From Desulfobacter postgatei 2ac9 (lineage in GTDB: Bacteria > Desulfobacterota > Desulfobacteria > Desulfobacterales > Desulfobacteraceae), in NCBI RefSeq assembly GCF_000233695.2, contig NZ_CM001488.1:3161501-3225500 (forward strand): a DNA stretch of 64,000 nt, written 5' to 3'. Below the pieces are notes generated by a model. It saw only the letters and a list, made by a program, of their open reading frames with translations, was not told the DNA's origin and ran no database searches. Of the stretch, positions 27,338 to 36,373 are shown one piece after another (position 1 is the first letter of the stretch; every line of letters begins with the position of its first letter). The position numbers and the translations under genes are program-made.

Positions 27338-27705
27338 TGATCTCCTTTATTTTTACATAATCGCGGTGCTGACTGCGTCCGGCACCGCGATTCACGGCGG
27401 CGGAGCCGCCGTGAACGTTCCGGCTCACCGGACCCGCGCTGTTTGTGGATTCTGTTTATTCCTTTTATATTTTGCAATTCAGTTTTCATTTTTCCAAAGT
27501 AGAATGGGCTCCAAGTTTTAAAATTAGAATGATTTAAGCGATTACACCCGGTCATTACAAAAACAGAATCAAGATAAAATAGAGATTAACCCCGATTGAT
27601 TTCGTATCACTAACCAGGATAAATGTCTATCATGGAAACCCTTATTTTTTGATGTTTTTTATGTTGTTTGAGAATCAATTTATGGAGATTCACCTTCCCG
27701 ATGCG
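27338..27705. other. Intergenic region with GC-rich palindromes
   Basis: No gene is visible. The first part holds the GC-rich palindromic block at 27362-27415. The rest is AT-rich and lies between the divergently oriented ends of the NERD and efflux genes. Confidence 0.4.
27362..27415. repeat. GC-rich double-hairpin element
   Basis: Two adjacent inverted repeats stand out in AT-rich surroundings. They are CGCGGTGC (27362-27369) with GCACCGCG (27382-27389), and TTCACGGCGGC (27391-27401) with GCCGCCGTGAA (27405-27415) around a GGA loop. They lie upstream of the NERD gene. A REP-like element is one reading. Confidence 0.6.
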
Positions 27706-28911
27706 TTATTCATGCCGCAAAGCGTCAATGGGATCCATGCGGGCTGCCTTCAGGGCCGGAAAATACCCGAAAACAACCCCCACAGCCGCAGAGAAGAAAA
27801 ACGCAATAATGATGATGGAGAGGTCCGGGACAAAGGGAATCGCCAGCATTTTTGCGGCACCAAAGGAGGCTGCCAGGGCCAGGATGATACCGAAAATACC
27901 GCCAAAGGAGGAGAGTACCACGGATTCCACTAAAAACTGGAGCAGCACTTCGTGCTCATAGGCGCCGATGGCCAGGCGGATGCCGATTTCCCGGGTGCGC
28001 TCGGTCACGGATACCAGCATGATGTTCATGATACCGATGCCTCCGACCAGAAGGCTGACCGCAGCCACGGCACCAAGCAGGGCGGTCATGGTTTTGGTGG
28101 TGGAGGTGAGCATGGTGGCAAGCTCCTTGGTGTCCATGATCCTGAAATTGTCCTCTTCATTATCCGATAGATGCCGGCGTTTTCTCAAAAGCGACTGGAT
28201 GGCGGCTGACGCCGTAGTGGTGGAGGCGTCGCTTTTTACTGCCACCTGGATAAAGGGGATGTCCTTGTTGCCTGAAAAACGGCGCTGGACCGCTTTCATG
28301 GGCATGATCACACAATCATCCTGGTCCCGGCCCATGGAGGAGTTGCCCTTGGCCTCTAAAAGGCCTATGATCTGACAGGATACCTTGCCCAGTCGAAGTT
28401 TCTGCCCCACAAGGTCCCCGTCCCCAAACAGGTTTTCCCTGATGGTGTCCCCCACCACACACACGGTTCGTCCGGAGTTGATCTCATTTTCGGAAAAAGT
28501 TCGTCCGGCTTTCATGGTCCAGTTGCGTACCGTAAAAAAATCGTTGGTAGTGCCGGTAATGGTGGTGCTCCAGTTCTGGTTGCCCACCACGGCCACGGCA
28601 GATGCGGATACGGACGGGGCCACACCGGCCAGATCAGTGATATGCTGTTCAATGGCCTGGACATCTTTAATGGAAAAACTGGGCGCGGTCGAGGCCGCGC
28701 CGGGGCCATGGCGCTGGCCCGGGCTAATGAGAAGTACATTGGTGCCCATGGCGGCGATCTGCTGGGTCACCTGGGCCGTGGTGCCGTTGCCGATGGTCAC
28801 AAGGGTGATCACGGCCGCCACGCCGATAATGATGCCTAAAATGGTGAGCACCGAGCGCATGACATTGCGCCGGATGCCCCGCAAAGCCAGGATAAAAGTG
28901 TTCCAGATCAT
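27706..28911 (-). CDS. MacB-type ABC transporter permease
   Basis: This 401-residue inner-membrane permease has the MacB/FtsX layout: an N-terminal TM helix (about 15-40; SVLTILGIIIGVAAVITLV), a large periplasmic domain (about 45-275), and three C-terminal TM helices (about 282-395) including GIMNIMLVSVTERTREIGI, the coupling helix signature. Unlike E. coli MacB the ATPase is a separate gene. Its ATG overlaps the stop of that gene by four bases (ATGA). It would act in a MacAB-TolC-like tripartite system exporting a macrolide, peptide or lipid-like substrate that the sequence does not reveal. Confidence 0.93.
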   Translation of the reverse strand: MIWNTFILALRGIRRNVMRSVLTILGIIIGVAAVITLVTIGNGTTAQVTQQIAAMGTNVLLISPGQRHGPGAASTAPSFSIKDVQAIEQHITDLAGVAPSVSASAVAVVGNQNWSTTITGTTNDFFTVRNWTMKAGRTFSENEINSGRTVCVVGDTIRENLFGDGDLVGQKLRLGKVSCQIIGLLEAKGNSSMGRDQDDCVIMPMKAVQRRFSGNKDIPFIQVAVKSDASTTTASAAIQSLLRKRRHLSDNEEDNFRIMDTKELATMLTSTTKTMTALLGAVAAVSLLVGGIGIMNIMLVSVTERTREIGIRLAIGAYEHEVLLQFLVESVVLSSFGGIFGIILALAASFGAAKMLAIPFVPDLSIIIIAFFFSAAVGVVFGYFPALKAARMDPIDALRHE

Positions 28912-29639
28912 CGGTCCTGACCTCCTTTTACTGCCGGGGCATGCCCGTTTTCAATGTCTGCCACCTGGCCGTCCACAAAGTAAACAATTCGGTCCGAGTA
29001 TGCGGCCATATCTGATTCATGGGTGATCATGACCACGGTGATTTTCTGTTCCCGGTTCAATTGTTTTAAAAGTTCCATGATCTCGTGGCTTCTGGCCATG
29101 TCCAGGTTGCCCGTGGGTTCGTCGGCAAACAATACCGACGGGGTGGTGGCGATGGCCCGGGCAATGGCCACCCGCTGCTGCTGTCCCCCGGAAAGCTCGC
29201 CGGGGGTGTGGGCTTCGCGTCCTGCAAGCCCCACCTGTTCGAGAGCCTTGCGCGCCAGCGCTTTGCGTTCTTTAGGCGGTATGCCCCTGTACACCAGGGG
29301 CAGTTCCACATTTTCCATGGCCGTGGTCCGGTTCAACAGGTTGAATCCCTGGAATACAAAGCCCAGGTAAAATCTGCGCAGGGTGGCCAGTTGTTTGCGG
29401 CTCATATGGCTGACTTCCACCCCGCCAAAGGTGTACTGGCCCGATGTGGGGGTATCCAGGCATCCAAGGATGTTCATGCAGGTGGATTTGCCCGAGCCTG
29501 ACGGCCCCATCACCGAAATAAATTCCCCGGAGTCAATGGTCAGGTCAATGCCGCGCAGCGCAAAGATCCTGGCTTCGTTGCTGCCGTAGGCCTTGGTGAC
29601 CCGGGTCAGGGAGATCAAAGGGTGTCCTTTTTCAGCCAT
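28908..29639 (-). CDS. MacB/LolD-type ABC transporter ATP-binding protein
   Basis: This ABC ATPase has 243 residues when started at the ATG at 29639, preferred over 29672 because the longer form would overlap the adaptor gene and adds a non-conserved tail. Motifs are Walker A GPSGSGKS, a Q-loop in FQGFNLLN, signature LSGGQQQRVAIARA, Walker B VLFADEPTGN and the H-loop ITHESD. It powers the FtsX-type permease encoded next. Family members use ATP hydrolysis for mechanotransmission to a periplasmic adaptor rather than classical transmembrane passage. Confidence 0.94.
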   Translation of the reverse strand: MAEKGHPLISLTRVTKAYGSNEARIFALRGIDLTIDSGEFISVMGPSGSGKSTCMNILGCLDTPTSGQYTFGGVEVSHMSRKQLATLRRFYLGFVFQGFNLLNRTTAMENVELPLVYRGIPPKERKALARKALEQVGLAGREAHTPGELSGGQQQRVAIARAIATTPSVLFADEPTGNLDMARSHEIMELLKQLNREQKITVVMITHESDMAAYSDRIVYFVDGQVADIENGHAPAVKGGQDR

Positions 29640-29643
29640 GGCG

Positions 29644-30948
29644 TCATTTGCCCTTTGTGGTTGCGGAAACAATCACCTCAGAGCCCCGGGTGATCTCGCC
29701 TTCCAGAATCTGGGTGTTGATGCCATCACTTAAGCCTGTTTTTACAGGTACAGGCCTTGGCCGCTTGTTTTTGTCCAGAATCCATATGGTATCCTGGTTA
29801 TTGCCGCCTGTGATGGTGACATGTTTGGCCGACCGGTCGCCGCGCCTGGGCGGGCCGGGCATGAACATCCTTAACAGCGATGGGCTGCTTTTGTTCTCTT
29901 CGGGCTTGGGCATTGAGAATCTCAGGGCGCCACTGGGTACGGACAATACCTGGTCGGCCTGCTTAACAATAATGTCTGCCGTGGCCGTCATGCCCGGGCG
30001 CAAAGCTAAATCGGCGTTGTCACAGGTCATGATGGTTTCATAGGTCACCACTCCGTCCGTGGTGGTGGCATTGAACCGAACTTGCAGTATTTTTGCTTCA
30101 AATTTGCGTTTGGGATAGGCATCCACGGTAAAGCGGGCGTCAAGTCCCTCCTTGACCACACCGATGTCTGCTTCATCCACATCCACGTTCAGCTTCATTT
30201 GGGTTAAATCTTCTGCCAGGGTAAACAGCACCGGGGCCTCAAATGAGGCGGCCACGGTGGCGCCCTTTTCAATCTCCCGGGTCAGGACCACGCCGTTTAC
30301 GGGGGAGATGATATCCGCCTTGGACAATTCGGTTAAGGTGCTGTCCAAAGATGCCTGGACCTCTGCGACACTTGCCTCGGCCATGGCGCGGTCGGCCAGG
30401 GCCCGGGTGTAGTTGGCCCGGGCTTGATCCATATCGGTCTGGGCCGGCATCTTGCCGCCGCTCAATTCCCGGACTTTTTTCAGGTTTTTTAATTTCCGGT
30501 CGGTCTCTTCCACCGTGGCCTGGGCCTGGCGCACCGATGCCCGGGCCGATGCCAGAGATGCCCTGCTTTTGCGCACCTGGGCCTGCAGATCCGTGATATC
30601 GAGCCGGGCCAGGAGCTGGCCTACGGTGACCCGGTCATTGTAATCCACAAAAACCTCCTGGATGGTGCCGGATAATTCACTGCCCACCTCCACCTCATTG
30701 GTGGGTTCCAGGGTGCCAGTGGCGGAAACCGTTACGTGAATATCGGTGATTGCGGCCGGAGATGTCTTAAACGTGATGCCTGGATCCACCCCCATACCGT
30801 CGTCCGGTCGGCCTTTGGGCCCCAGAAGAAAATATGCCCCTGCTGCAGCGACAATCAGAATAAAAAGAATTATAAAGATACGCTTTTTGCCTTTTTTTCG
30901 GGGACCGGTGTTTTTTAATGTGGCATTGATATCATCGGTTAAATCCAT
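29644..30948 (-). CDS. MacA-like periplasmic adaptor (HlyD/RND MFP family)
   Basis: This 434-residue adaptor has one N-terminal TM anchor (about 24-43) preceded by a Lys/Arg-rich cytosolic stretch. It then has a lipoyl half-motif (VSATGTLEPTNEVEVGSELSGTI), a long coiled-coil hairpin (about 125-205), the second lipoyl half, and beta-barrel and membrane-proximal domains. It joins the inner-membrane MacB-type pump to the outer-membrane factor. The stop lies four bases before the ATPase start and 16 bases separate it from the OMF gene. A Ser/Pro/Gly/Arg-rich insert near residues 345-365 is unusual for MacA. Confidence 0.92.
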   Translation of the reverse strand: MDLTDDINATLKNTGPRKKGKKRIFIILFILIVAAAGAYFLLGPKGRPDDGMGVDPGITFKTSPAAITDIHVTVSATGTLEPTNEVEVGSELSGTIQEVFVDYNDRVTVGQLLARLDITDLQAQVRKSRASLASARASVRQAQATVEETDRKLKNLKKVRELSGGKMPAQTDMDQARANYTRALADRAMAEASVAEVQASLDSTLTELSKADIISPVNGVVLTREIEKGATVAASFEAPVLFTLAEDLTQMKLNVDVDEADIGVVKEGLDARFTVDAYPKRKFEAKILQVRFNATTTDGVVTYETIMTCDNADLALRPGMTATADIIVKQADQVLSVPSGALRFSMPKPEENKSSPSLLRMFMPGPPRRGDRSAKHVTITGGNNQDTIWILDKNKRPRPVPVKTGLSDGINTQILEGEITRGSEVIVSATTKGK

Positions 30949-30964
30949 GTGAACTCCAGAGATG

Positions 30965-32470
30965 TTAGGGGGTTGACTCTATTTGAGACTTGTTTTGTCC
31001 GCCTTTTGAGGCGTCGGATGCGATCGGGGTCCAACCCCCGCCAAGGACCTTGTAAAGGGTGATCAGGTTGGAGACACACCTCCCTTGGCTTGTGGCAAGA
31101 TCACTTTCATAAGATAATACGGTCTGCTGGGATGTCAGCACGGTGGTGAAATCAATCAGGCCGGATTCGTATTTCTTTTTGGCCAGGTTTTCGGCAATCA
31201 GGGCCTGTTGGGCGGCAACCGTCAGGTGTTCCAGCCGGATCTGTTCCTTGGCATAGGCCACCAGGGAATTTTCCACCTCTTCCAGGGCGGACAGGATAGC
31301 TGTTTCGTACTGGATTAGGGCCTGTTTCTGCAAAGAGTTCTGGACCTCGATATTTTTACGGATGCTGCCTGCGTCAAACAGGGTCTGGGACAGGCTTGCG
31401 GCCAGGGATCGCGCCCAGTGGGATGGATCTAAGGTATTGTCAATGAGTGCGGCAGGACTTAGGGCATCCACACCAATGGAGCCGGACAGGGTCAGTTTGG
31501 GGTAAAGGTCTGCCGTGGCCACCCCGACCTGGGCGGTCTGCGCAACGAGTTCGTATTCGGCCTCTCTGATATCGGGTCGTCTTCGCAGGGTATCTGCGGG
31601 AAGACCCACGGCAATGGTCGCCGGTAAAGCGGGCAGGGGGCGGGGCGATGCCAGTTTTTTCTTCAGGGTGCCGGGGGCAAGACCCGAGAGTACGGCCACC
31701 CGGTTCATGGCGTCGGACAGGGTGGATTCAAGGGCCGGAATCTGGGCTTTTGCGTTTTCCAGGCTGTACCGGGCCTGGTGGATATCCAGTTCATCGGTCA
31801 GGCCTGCCTGGTTCTGCCACTGGGTGAGCTGGAAGGATTCAGCTTGGGAGTCAATGCTCTGCCGGACCACATTCAGGCGTATCTGGGCCGTGCGTACATT
31901 AATATAACTGTCTGCAAGATCCGCCACAAGACTGACCAAGGCGTCCCGCAGCGCCTCCTGTTTGGCTGAAAGCGTTGCGTCAGCAGCTTCAATGGCGCGC
32001 TGGATCCGCCCGAACAGGTCAATTTCCCAGCTTGCATCCAGGCCGGCGCTGTAAGATTTTGTAGTGGTGCCGGTGCCGTCCTCATTGCTGGTGCCGGTCC
32101 AGGAGGCCCCGCCCGATGCATTGACGGTGGGCAGCCTGTCTGCCTCTTCAATTCCCTTGAGCAGCCGGTACTGGCGAATGCGCTCCAGGGCGAGTTTTAC
32201 ATCCAGGTTGTTTTGAACCGCACGGGAAATCAGCTCCGTAAGCACCGGGTCGTCGAGTACCGTCCACCATTGCGCCAGCTGTTCAGGGGCCACCGGTGCT
32301 TGGGCCAACCCCTTTTGCATAGGGGCATGCCAGGATCCTTCAGGGAAAAGATCCGGCGGTTTGTAGTCCGGTCCCACGGCTTTGCAGCCTGTGAAAAGGG
32401 TAATAAAAATAAAAATCAGACAGATGTCTGACCAGGGGGTGTCTGACAGAAAAAAAAAGCGTTTTGGCAT
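30965..32470 (-). CDS. Outer-membrane efflux lipoprotein (NodT/OprM-type OMF)
   Basis: This 501-residue TolC-superfamily protein has a signal peptide ending in a lipobox (FTGCKAVGPDYKPP, Cys near residue 29). The usual OMF duplication follows: AQWWTVLDDPVLTELI and ALERIRQYRLL in the first half and GLPADTLRRRPDIREAE, a classic NodT-family motif, in the second. It forms the outer-membrane channel of the efflux assembly and is the first gene of the four-gene operon OMF-adaptor-ATPase-permease. Start is the ATG at 32470. A promoter candidate lies 70-100 bases upstream. Confidence 0.94.
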   Translation of the reverse strand: MPKRFFFLSDTPWSDICLIFIFITLFTGCKAVGPDYKPPDLFPEGSWHAPMQKGLAQAPVAPEQLAQWWTVLDDPVLTELISRAVQNNLDVKLALERIRQYRLLKGIEEADRLPTVNASGGASWTGTSNEDGTGTTTKSYSAGLDASWEIDLFGRIQRAIEAADATLSAKQEALRDALVSLVADLADSYINVRTAQIRLNVVRQSIDSQAESFQLTQWQNQAGLTDELDIHQARYSLENAKAQIPALESTLSDAMNRVAVLSGLAPGTLKKKLASPRPLPALPATIAVGLPADTLRRRPDIREAEYELVAQTAQVGVATADLYPKLTLSGSIGVDALSPAALIDNTLDPSHWARSLAASLSQTLFDAGSIRKNIEVQNSLQKQALIQYETAILSALEEVENSLVAYAKEQIRLEHLTVAAQQALIAENLAKKKYESGLIDFTTVLTSQQTVLSYESDLATSQGRCVSNLITLYKVLGGGWTPIASDASKGGQNKSQIESTP

Positions 32471-32539
32471 GAACCAAATCCTTTGGCGTTGAAAGCCTTA
32501 AAAATAAAGACAGAGACCGCTTCCGATTGACGCATGGTA

Positions 32540-32568
32540 AGAATAATGGAGCCGGATTATACCGTCAA
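32540..32568 (-). promoter_or_regulatory. Sigma70-type promoter of the efflux operon
   Basis: On the minus strand TTGACG (32568-32563) and TATTCT (32545-32540) are spaced by 17 bases. The site is about 70 bases upstream of the OMF start codon. Confidence 0.5.
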
Positions 32569-32719
32569 TGTTTTTTGGCAAAGGCGTATACTTTTAAATA
32601 TTTTTTGACAAACTTTGTGCAGTATGAAAAAAGAACATTTTTTGAATATAGTTAGTTCATCATTACTTTATGGTGATTGCTACGAATCACTCAGGTTATT
32701 AATCCTAAAAGGAGAAAAA

Positions 32720-33163
32720 ATGAAAAAAAATTATTGTAGCTGCTTTGGCGTTCGCCCTGGTGACAGGTTCTGCGTATGCAGCAGATTTGTATGAAGCCGC
32801 CGCAATTGCTGCCGAAGTAAAAGTAACATGGGTGTTGATAGTGCCGCTGGATACCAAGGACTGGCCATTTATGACGGTAATAAGGTTTACGAGTGTGAAT
32901 CCATTGGCGGTACCATTGGTGTGACTTTCGTAGTTAATGACATGCTCACCCTTGAAGCCGGTTATGGTTATATCTATGATGAAATTGATGATAATGCTTG
33001 GACCGGAAGCGAAAGTAATATTGCTCAGTCCTATTATTTGCAGACTCCCATTACCCTGGCTCCGGGTGTTACGGTTACCCCTGAAGTCGGTATGATTGAT
33101 GAGAGAGAAACCGGTGAGGATGAAACTTTCTACTTCGGTGCAGCTTGGGCAATCGCATTCTAA
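32720..33163 (+). pseudogene. Outer-membrane porin remnant
   Basis: After the strong ribosome site AAAGGAG, the ATG at 32720 is followed by eight A's. One fewer would give MKKIIVAALAFALVTGSAYA, a typical porin signal peptide, instead of the present out-of-frame reading. The signal-peptide frame runs into AEVKVT, and then the sequence jumps to a beta-barrel C-terminus in another frame (from about 32828). That part has alternating strands (GGTIGVTFVVNDMLTLEAGYG) and ends in the terminal-aromatic motif FYFGAAWAIAF. The middle of what should be a 350-450 residue porin is gone. It is a two-lesion pseudogene, or a misassembled gene. Confidence 0.68.
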
Positions 33164-33358
33164 ATTAAAAAATTTAACTTTATTCAAAATCCCCATTGTC
33201 TGTTTTTATATCAGTATGTTATTAGAGTCGTGGAAGTTTATATATTTGCTGGTTACCCCTATGGAATGATTGCTTGCTGACGGGCGTTTCCCGTTAAAAA
33301 TAATTAATTGACGAATAATACCCTTAAATCATTAAACAAAACCAAATAAGGAGAGATT

Positions 33359-35272
33359 ATGGGACTCAAAGAAGAACTGGAAGAGAAAGCGGAAAGCTGT
33401 GATTCACCGGAAGAATATATTGGTGTGGCCAAAGAGATTATAGCAGGCCTGGATGACAAGGACTGGGCGGTTGAACTGATGGAAGCGGGTGCTGAATGGG
33501 CCCAGACCTATGATGAGGCCGTGGTTTACGCCGAGGCGGCCAAAGAGATTATCGGTGACGATGATGTGGTGGGCAATTTTCTTTCCAACGCCAAAATGCT
33601 GTGCATGAGTGCGGCAGATTTCATCGGCCTTGGCTCTGCTGCAGGTAAACTTGGCCTGGAGGATATGGCCAAGGAGATGAATGAGGCTGCCATGGGCAAA
33701 TGCACCAAGCTCACCGACTTCCTCAATCTGAGCAACCAGCTGATAAAAACCGATCCGGACATGGCCAAACAGGTTATGGACAAGGCTTTTGCAAAATGTA
33801 CCAAACCGGAAGATTTTGTATCCTTTGCCAAATCCATCCTGGACAGCACCAAGGATAAGGATCAGGCCAAGGAGATTTACGAAAAAGGCATCGCTGCCGC
33901 CACTACGGCTGACGGATTCAGCGCCCTTGCCGCAGGCGCAATAAAAGATCTCGGTGATAAGGATTTTGCCCGGGCCATTTATGAAAAAGCGGTTGGGTCT
34001 CTGGAAAAAGGGGATGAACTGCTCAAGTTTGCGGTAATCGTCAAGGAACAGCTCGATGACAAGGAATTTACTTTGTCTGTATATAAGAAAGCAGAAGCCC
34101 AGTATACAAAGTTTGATGAATACCTCAAACTGGCCAAGGCAAGTTTCGAGAATACCGGTGAGAAAGCCTTTGCTTCAGGTGTTTACCAGAAAGCCGCCGC
34201 CACTAATCCCGACTGTACACAGCTGGTTTCCATGGCACTGGCCATGGCCAAGGATTTGGGTGATACCGCTGCTGCCCTGCCTGTATTGAAACAGGCCCAG
34301 GCTGCCGTGAAAAATAATGCGGATTTCCTTAAAACTGCTGGCGCCATTCTTGAGGTGGCCAAGGATGACAAAGCATGGACAGACGCCATTGCTTTTCAGA
34401 AAGCCAAACGTGAAGAGTTCGGAAAACTGTACGATGATTTTGCCCTCCAGGAAAATGAGATCAAAACTTGTGCACCCATGCGTATCCTGGCCGGTGAAGT
34501 GGTTAAAGAGACCGGTGATACCTTTTATGCAGCCAAACTGTACAAAAAGTCCGAAAAACTTACCATTCATTTCAGCGACTTCATCAAGCTGGCTGCCGCC
34601 ATCCATGGTGATCTTAAGGATACGGAATGGATCAAAGAGATCTATACGGCACTTCTGGACAAATGCAAGAGCTTTGGTGATTACAACACCCTGACCAATG
34701 CCATCCAGGATACTCTTGGGGACAGCGCCTGGGTAAAACAGATCTATGCCGGCTTAGAGACAAAGGCTGCCGGCAACGGCGATCTCATCAAGCTTGCCGC
34801 TGTAGCCATTGAGAAGTTTAAGGACAAAGCGTGGGCACAAAAACTTGTGGGTGCCGTAGCCGGCAAGGCCAAGACCGTTTACGACTATACCTTTGCAGGC
34901 AGTGCTACCCTCAAGTTGCTTGAAAACAGGGACGGGGCTTTGGCGCTGTATAAATCTGCCGAAGGCCTTTGCCGTACCAAGCAGGATTATGCCGGTCTGG
35001 TGGCGTTGGTTAAACAGCAGACTGCCGACAAGAGCATGCTTTCAGAACTGTTGGTCCTGGGTCGCCAGAAATTGACCGAATTCAGTGACCAGCTCTTTTT
35101 GGCTGAAACCTTTTTGATCGACGCCCAGGATGCAGAGAACGCGGCTGCTGTGTATGAAGATGCCGAGCGCAATGCCTTGACCAATGATACATTGTCTCAG
35201 TTAGGCACCAGCGTTAAAGGTCGTCTGGGTGATGACAAATGGGCATCCCGAATTTTGGCAAAAATCAGATAA
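33359..35272 (+). CDS. Large tandem helical-repeat protein (about seventeen 34-residue units)
   Basis: I do not recognise this 637-residue protein as a named family. It consists almost wholly of tandem units of about 34 residues with the approximate pattern (T)k-x2-D(F/Y)-x2-LA-x9-(L)gD-k-x(W/F)A-x2-IYe-kA-x3-k. Examples are DFVSFAKSILDSTKDKDQAK, LGDKDFARAIYEKAVGSL and LGDSAWVKQIYAGL. The length and two-helix rhythm resemble TPR/Sel1 solenoids. One longer insert interrupts the pattern near residues 345-375. Cysteines recur at unit ends (for example AMGKC and AFAKC). There is no signal peptide or TM segment, so it is probably cytoplasmic and a protein-binding scaffold (inference). AAGGAGAG precedes the ATG, and a strong terminator follows, so it is a single-gene unit. 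Confidence 0.85.
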   Translation: MGLKEELEEKAESCDSPEEYIGVAKEIIAGLDDKDWAVELMEAGAEWAQTYDEAVVYAEAAKEIIGDDDVVGNFLSNAKMLCMSAADFIGLGSAAGKLGLEDMAKEMNEAAMGKCTKLTDFLNLSNQLIKTDPDMAKQVMDKAFAKCTKPEDFVSFAKSILDSTKDKDQAKEIYEKGIAAATTADGFSALAAGAIKDLGDKDFARAIYEKAVGSLEKGDELLKFAVIVKEQLDDKEFTLSVYKKAEAQYTKFDEYLKLAKASFENTGEKAFASGVYQKAAATNPDCTQLVSMALAMAKDLGDTAAALPVLKQAQAAVKNNADFLKTAGAILEVAKDDKAWTDAIAFQKAKREEFGKLYDDFALQENEIKTCAPMRILAGEVVKETGDTFYAAKLYKKSEKLTIHFSDFIKLAAAIHGDLKDTEWIKEIYTALLDKCKSFGDYNTLTNAIQDTLGDSAWVKQIYAGLETKAAGNGDLIKLAAVAIEKFKDKAWAQKLVGAVAGKAKTVYDYTFAGSATLKLLENRDGALALYKSAEGLCRTKQDYAGLVALVKQQTADKSMLSELLVLGRQKLTEFSDQLFLAETFLIDAQDAENAAAVYEDAERNALTNDTLSQLGTSVKGRLGDDKWASRILAKIR

Positions 35273-35385
35273 AGTTATGATAGAAAAACTTTTTTATTGA
35301 CAAATTATAGAATTATGGTAGGTTATTTTTAACGCCAATTTTGAATTCGAAAAAACTGGCTGAATAACCTTCTTAGTATCCTTAA

Positions 35386-35430
35386 GAAATCAGCCGTCGG
35401 AGTTGCCTCCCGACGGCTGATTTCTTTTTT
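35386..35430 (+). terminator. Strong Rho-independent terminator
   Basis: A 15-bp perfect stem (GAAATCAGCCGTCGG with CCGACGGCTGATTTC, 9-base loop) is followed directly by TTTTTT. It ends the helical-repeat gene and faces the convergent DUF5320 gene. Confidence 0.93.
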
Positions 35431-35484
35431 GTAGATGCCCCGGGTGAAAAAGGGTTACCTTTTTACCCGGGGCTGTATCAATGA

Positions 35485-35793
35485 TTATTCGTTCTCGGAT
35501 GTGGTATTGAGCTGGGCCTTAATGGCGTTGAGCTCCTCTTCCAGCATCCTGGCCCTCTCCTGGAGCGCAACTTCATTTGAAGGCCCGGGAACAGGGACAC
35601 CAGCAAAACCAAATCCACGCCCCATACCACGACCGCCACCGCCAAATCCACGGCCACATCCCCGACCGCCATATCCGGCTCCATAACCTGCACCATATCC
35701 GACACCGGCCATGTTGCGGTTTCCGCAAATACCCAGACCCCTTCCAGTCATGGGTCCCAATCCTTGTGGTCCTCTCTGATTAAATCCTGGCAT
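35485..35793 (-). CDS. DUF5320 glycine-rich protein
   Basis: With the ATG at 35793, preceded by AAAGGAGAAAA, the product has 102 residues and begins MPGFNQRGPQGLGPMTGRGLG, the hallmark of DUF5320 proteins. A Gly/Arg/Tyr-rich middle (GYGAGYGAGYGGRGCGRG) leads to a C-terminal coiled coil (about 75-95; ERARMLEEELNAIKAQL). DUF5320 genes often accompany NifX/NifB-like iron-molybdenum cluster proteins in anaerobes, but none is adjacent here. The function is unknown. A longer frame starting at 35868 is rejected because of the ribosome site and family N-terminus. Confidence 0.85.
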   Translation of the reverse strand: MPGFNQRGPQGLGPMTGRGLGICGNRNMAGVGYGAGYGAGYGGRGCGRGFGGGGRGMGRGFGFAGVPVPGPSNEVALQERARMLEEELNAIKAQLNTTSENE

Positions 35794-35988
35794 GATGTTT
35801 TCTCCTTTCATTTTTATTTTACCAGGGTTTTTCACCCTGTCTGTTAAGGGAGCCGGCTGCATCTTCAACGGCCTGCTCCCCGGATTTTGTAATATCTTCT
35901 CCCACTGACTTTGATCAGGTTATTTCAACTAACTTTACGTCTTCCTCCATAATTTGTCTGAGTGCTGGCTTGTTGTTTTTTTTTGTTT

Positions 35989-36055
35989 TGATCATTTGAC
36001 CATAATATAGGTCGTTATGCTGTGCTGTCAATAAAAAATAATGGTCAAATGATCA
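35989..36055 (-). promoter_or_regulatory. Promoter of DUF5320 gene enclosed by a 15-bp inverted repeat
   Basis: On the minus strand TTGACA (36031-36026) and TATATT (36009-36004) are spaced by 16 bases. Perfect arms TGATCATTTGACCAT (35989-36003) and ATGGTCAAATGATCA (36041-36055) flank the promoter. One arm abuts the -10 element and the other lies 10 bases upstream of the -35. Each arm also contains a TGATCA palindrome. This looks like a pair of operators for a repressor that could loop or block the promoter. The regulator is unknown. Confidence 0.65.
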
Positions 36056-36240
36056 TTTGTGGTCTTTGCCGACAATGTCCATGATCGGTTTTTCCATTAT
36101 TTAAAAAAAGAGCTGGACTGGCTTCGTGAACCTAATTGAGTAACGACATCAATGAACAAATAGGCCGGTCATAAAAATTTAGAACATTCGGATGTAAAAG
36201 TAATGTAAATCTCAAATAGGTTTTATCATTTAATTCACCC

Positions 36241-36305
36241 CGAAGATCACGAAGGAGAGGAAGTTTAAGTCCCTGATATCTTCGTGAACTTCGGCTCCTT
36301 CGTGG
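36241..36305. repeat. CACGAAGGAG-type dispersed repeat
   Basis: CACGAAGGAG (36248-36257) and its complement CTCCTTCGTG (36295-36304) bracket CTTCGTGAACTTCG-like sequence. Similar CACGAAG-rich intergenic repeats are familiar from many bacterial genomes. The apparent 61-codon frame here is not a gene. Confidence 0.5.
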
Positions 36306-36373
36306 TAAAAAAAACAAGAAAATAGATTAAAAAAAGCTATATTCGGTTACCCTGTTCTGGTGAACAAAGCATC

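Noticed and set aside
35435-35686. Proline-rich 83-codon frame opposite DUF5320
   Set aside because: It is antisense to the Gly/Arg-rich DUF5320 gene, whose N-terminal family motif and ribosome site are convincing.
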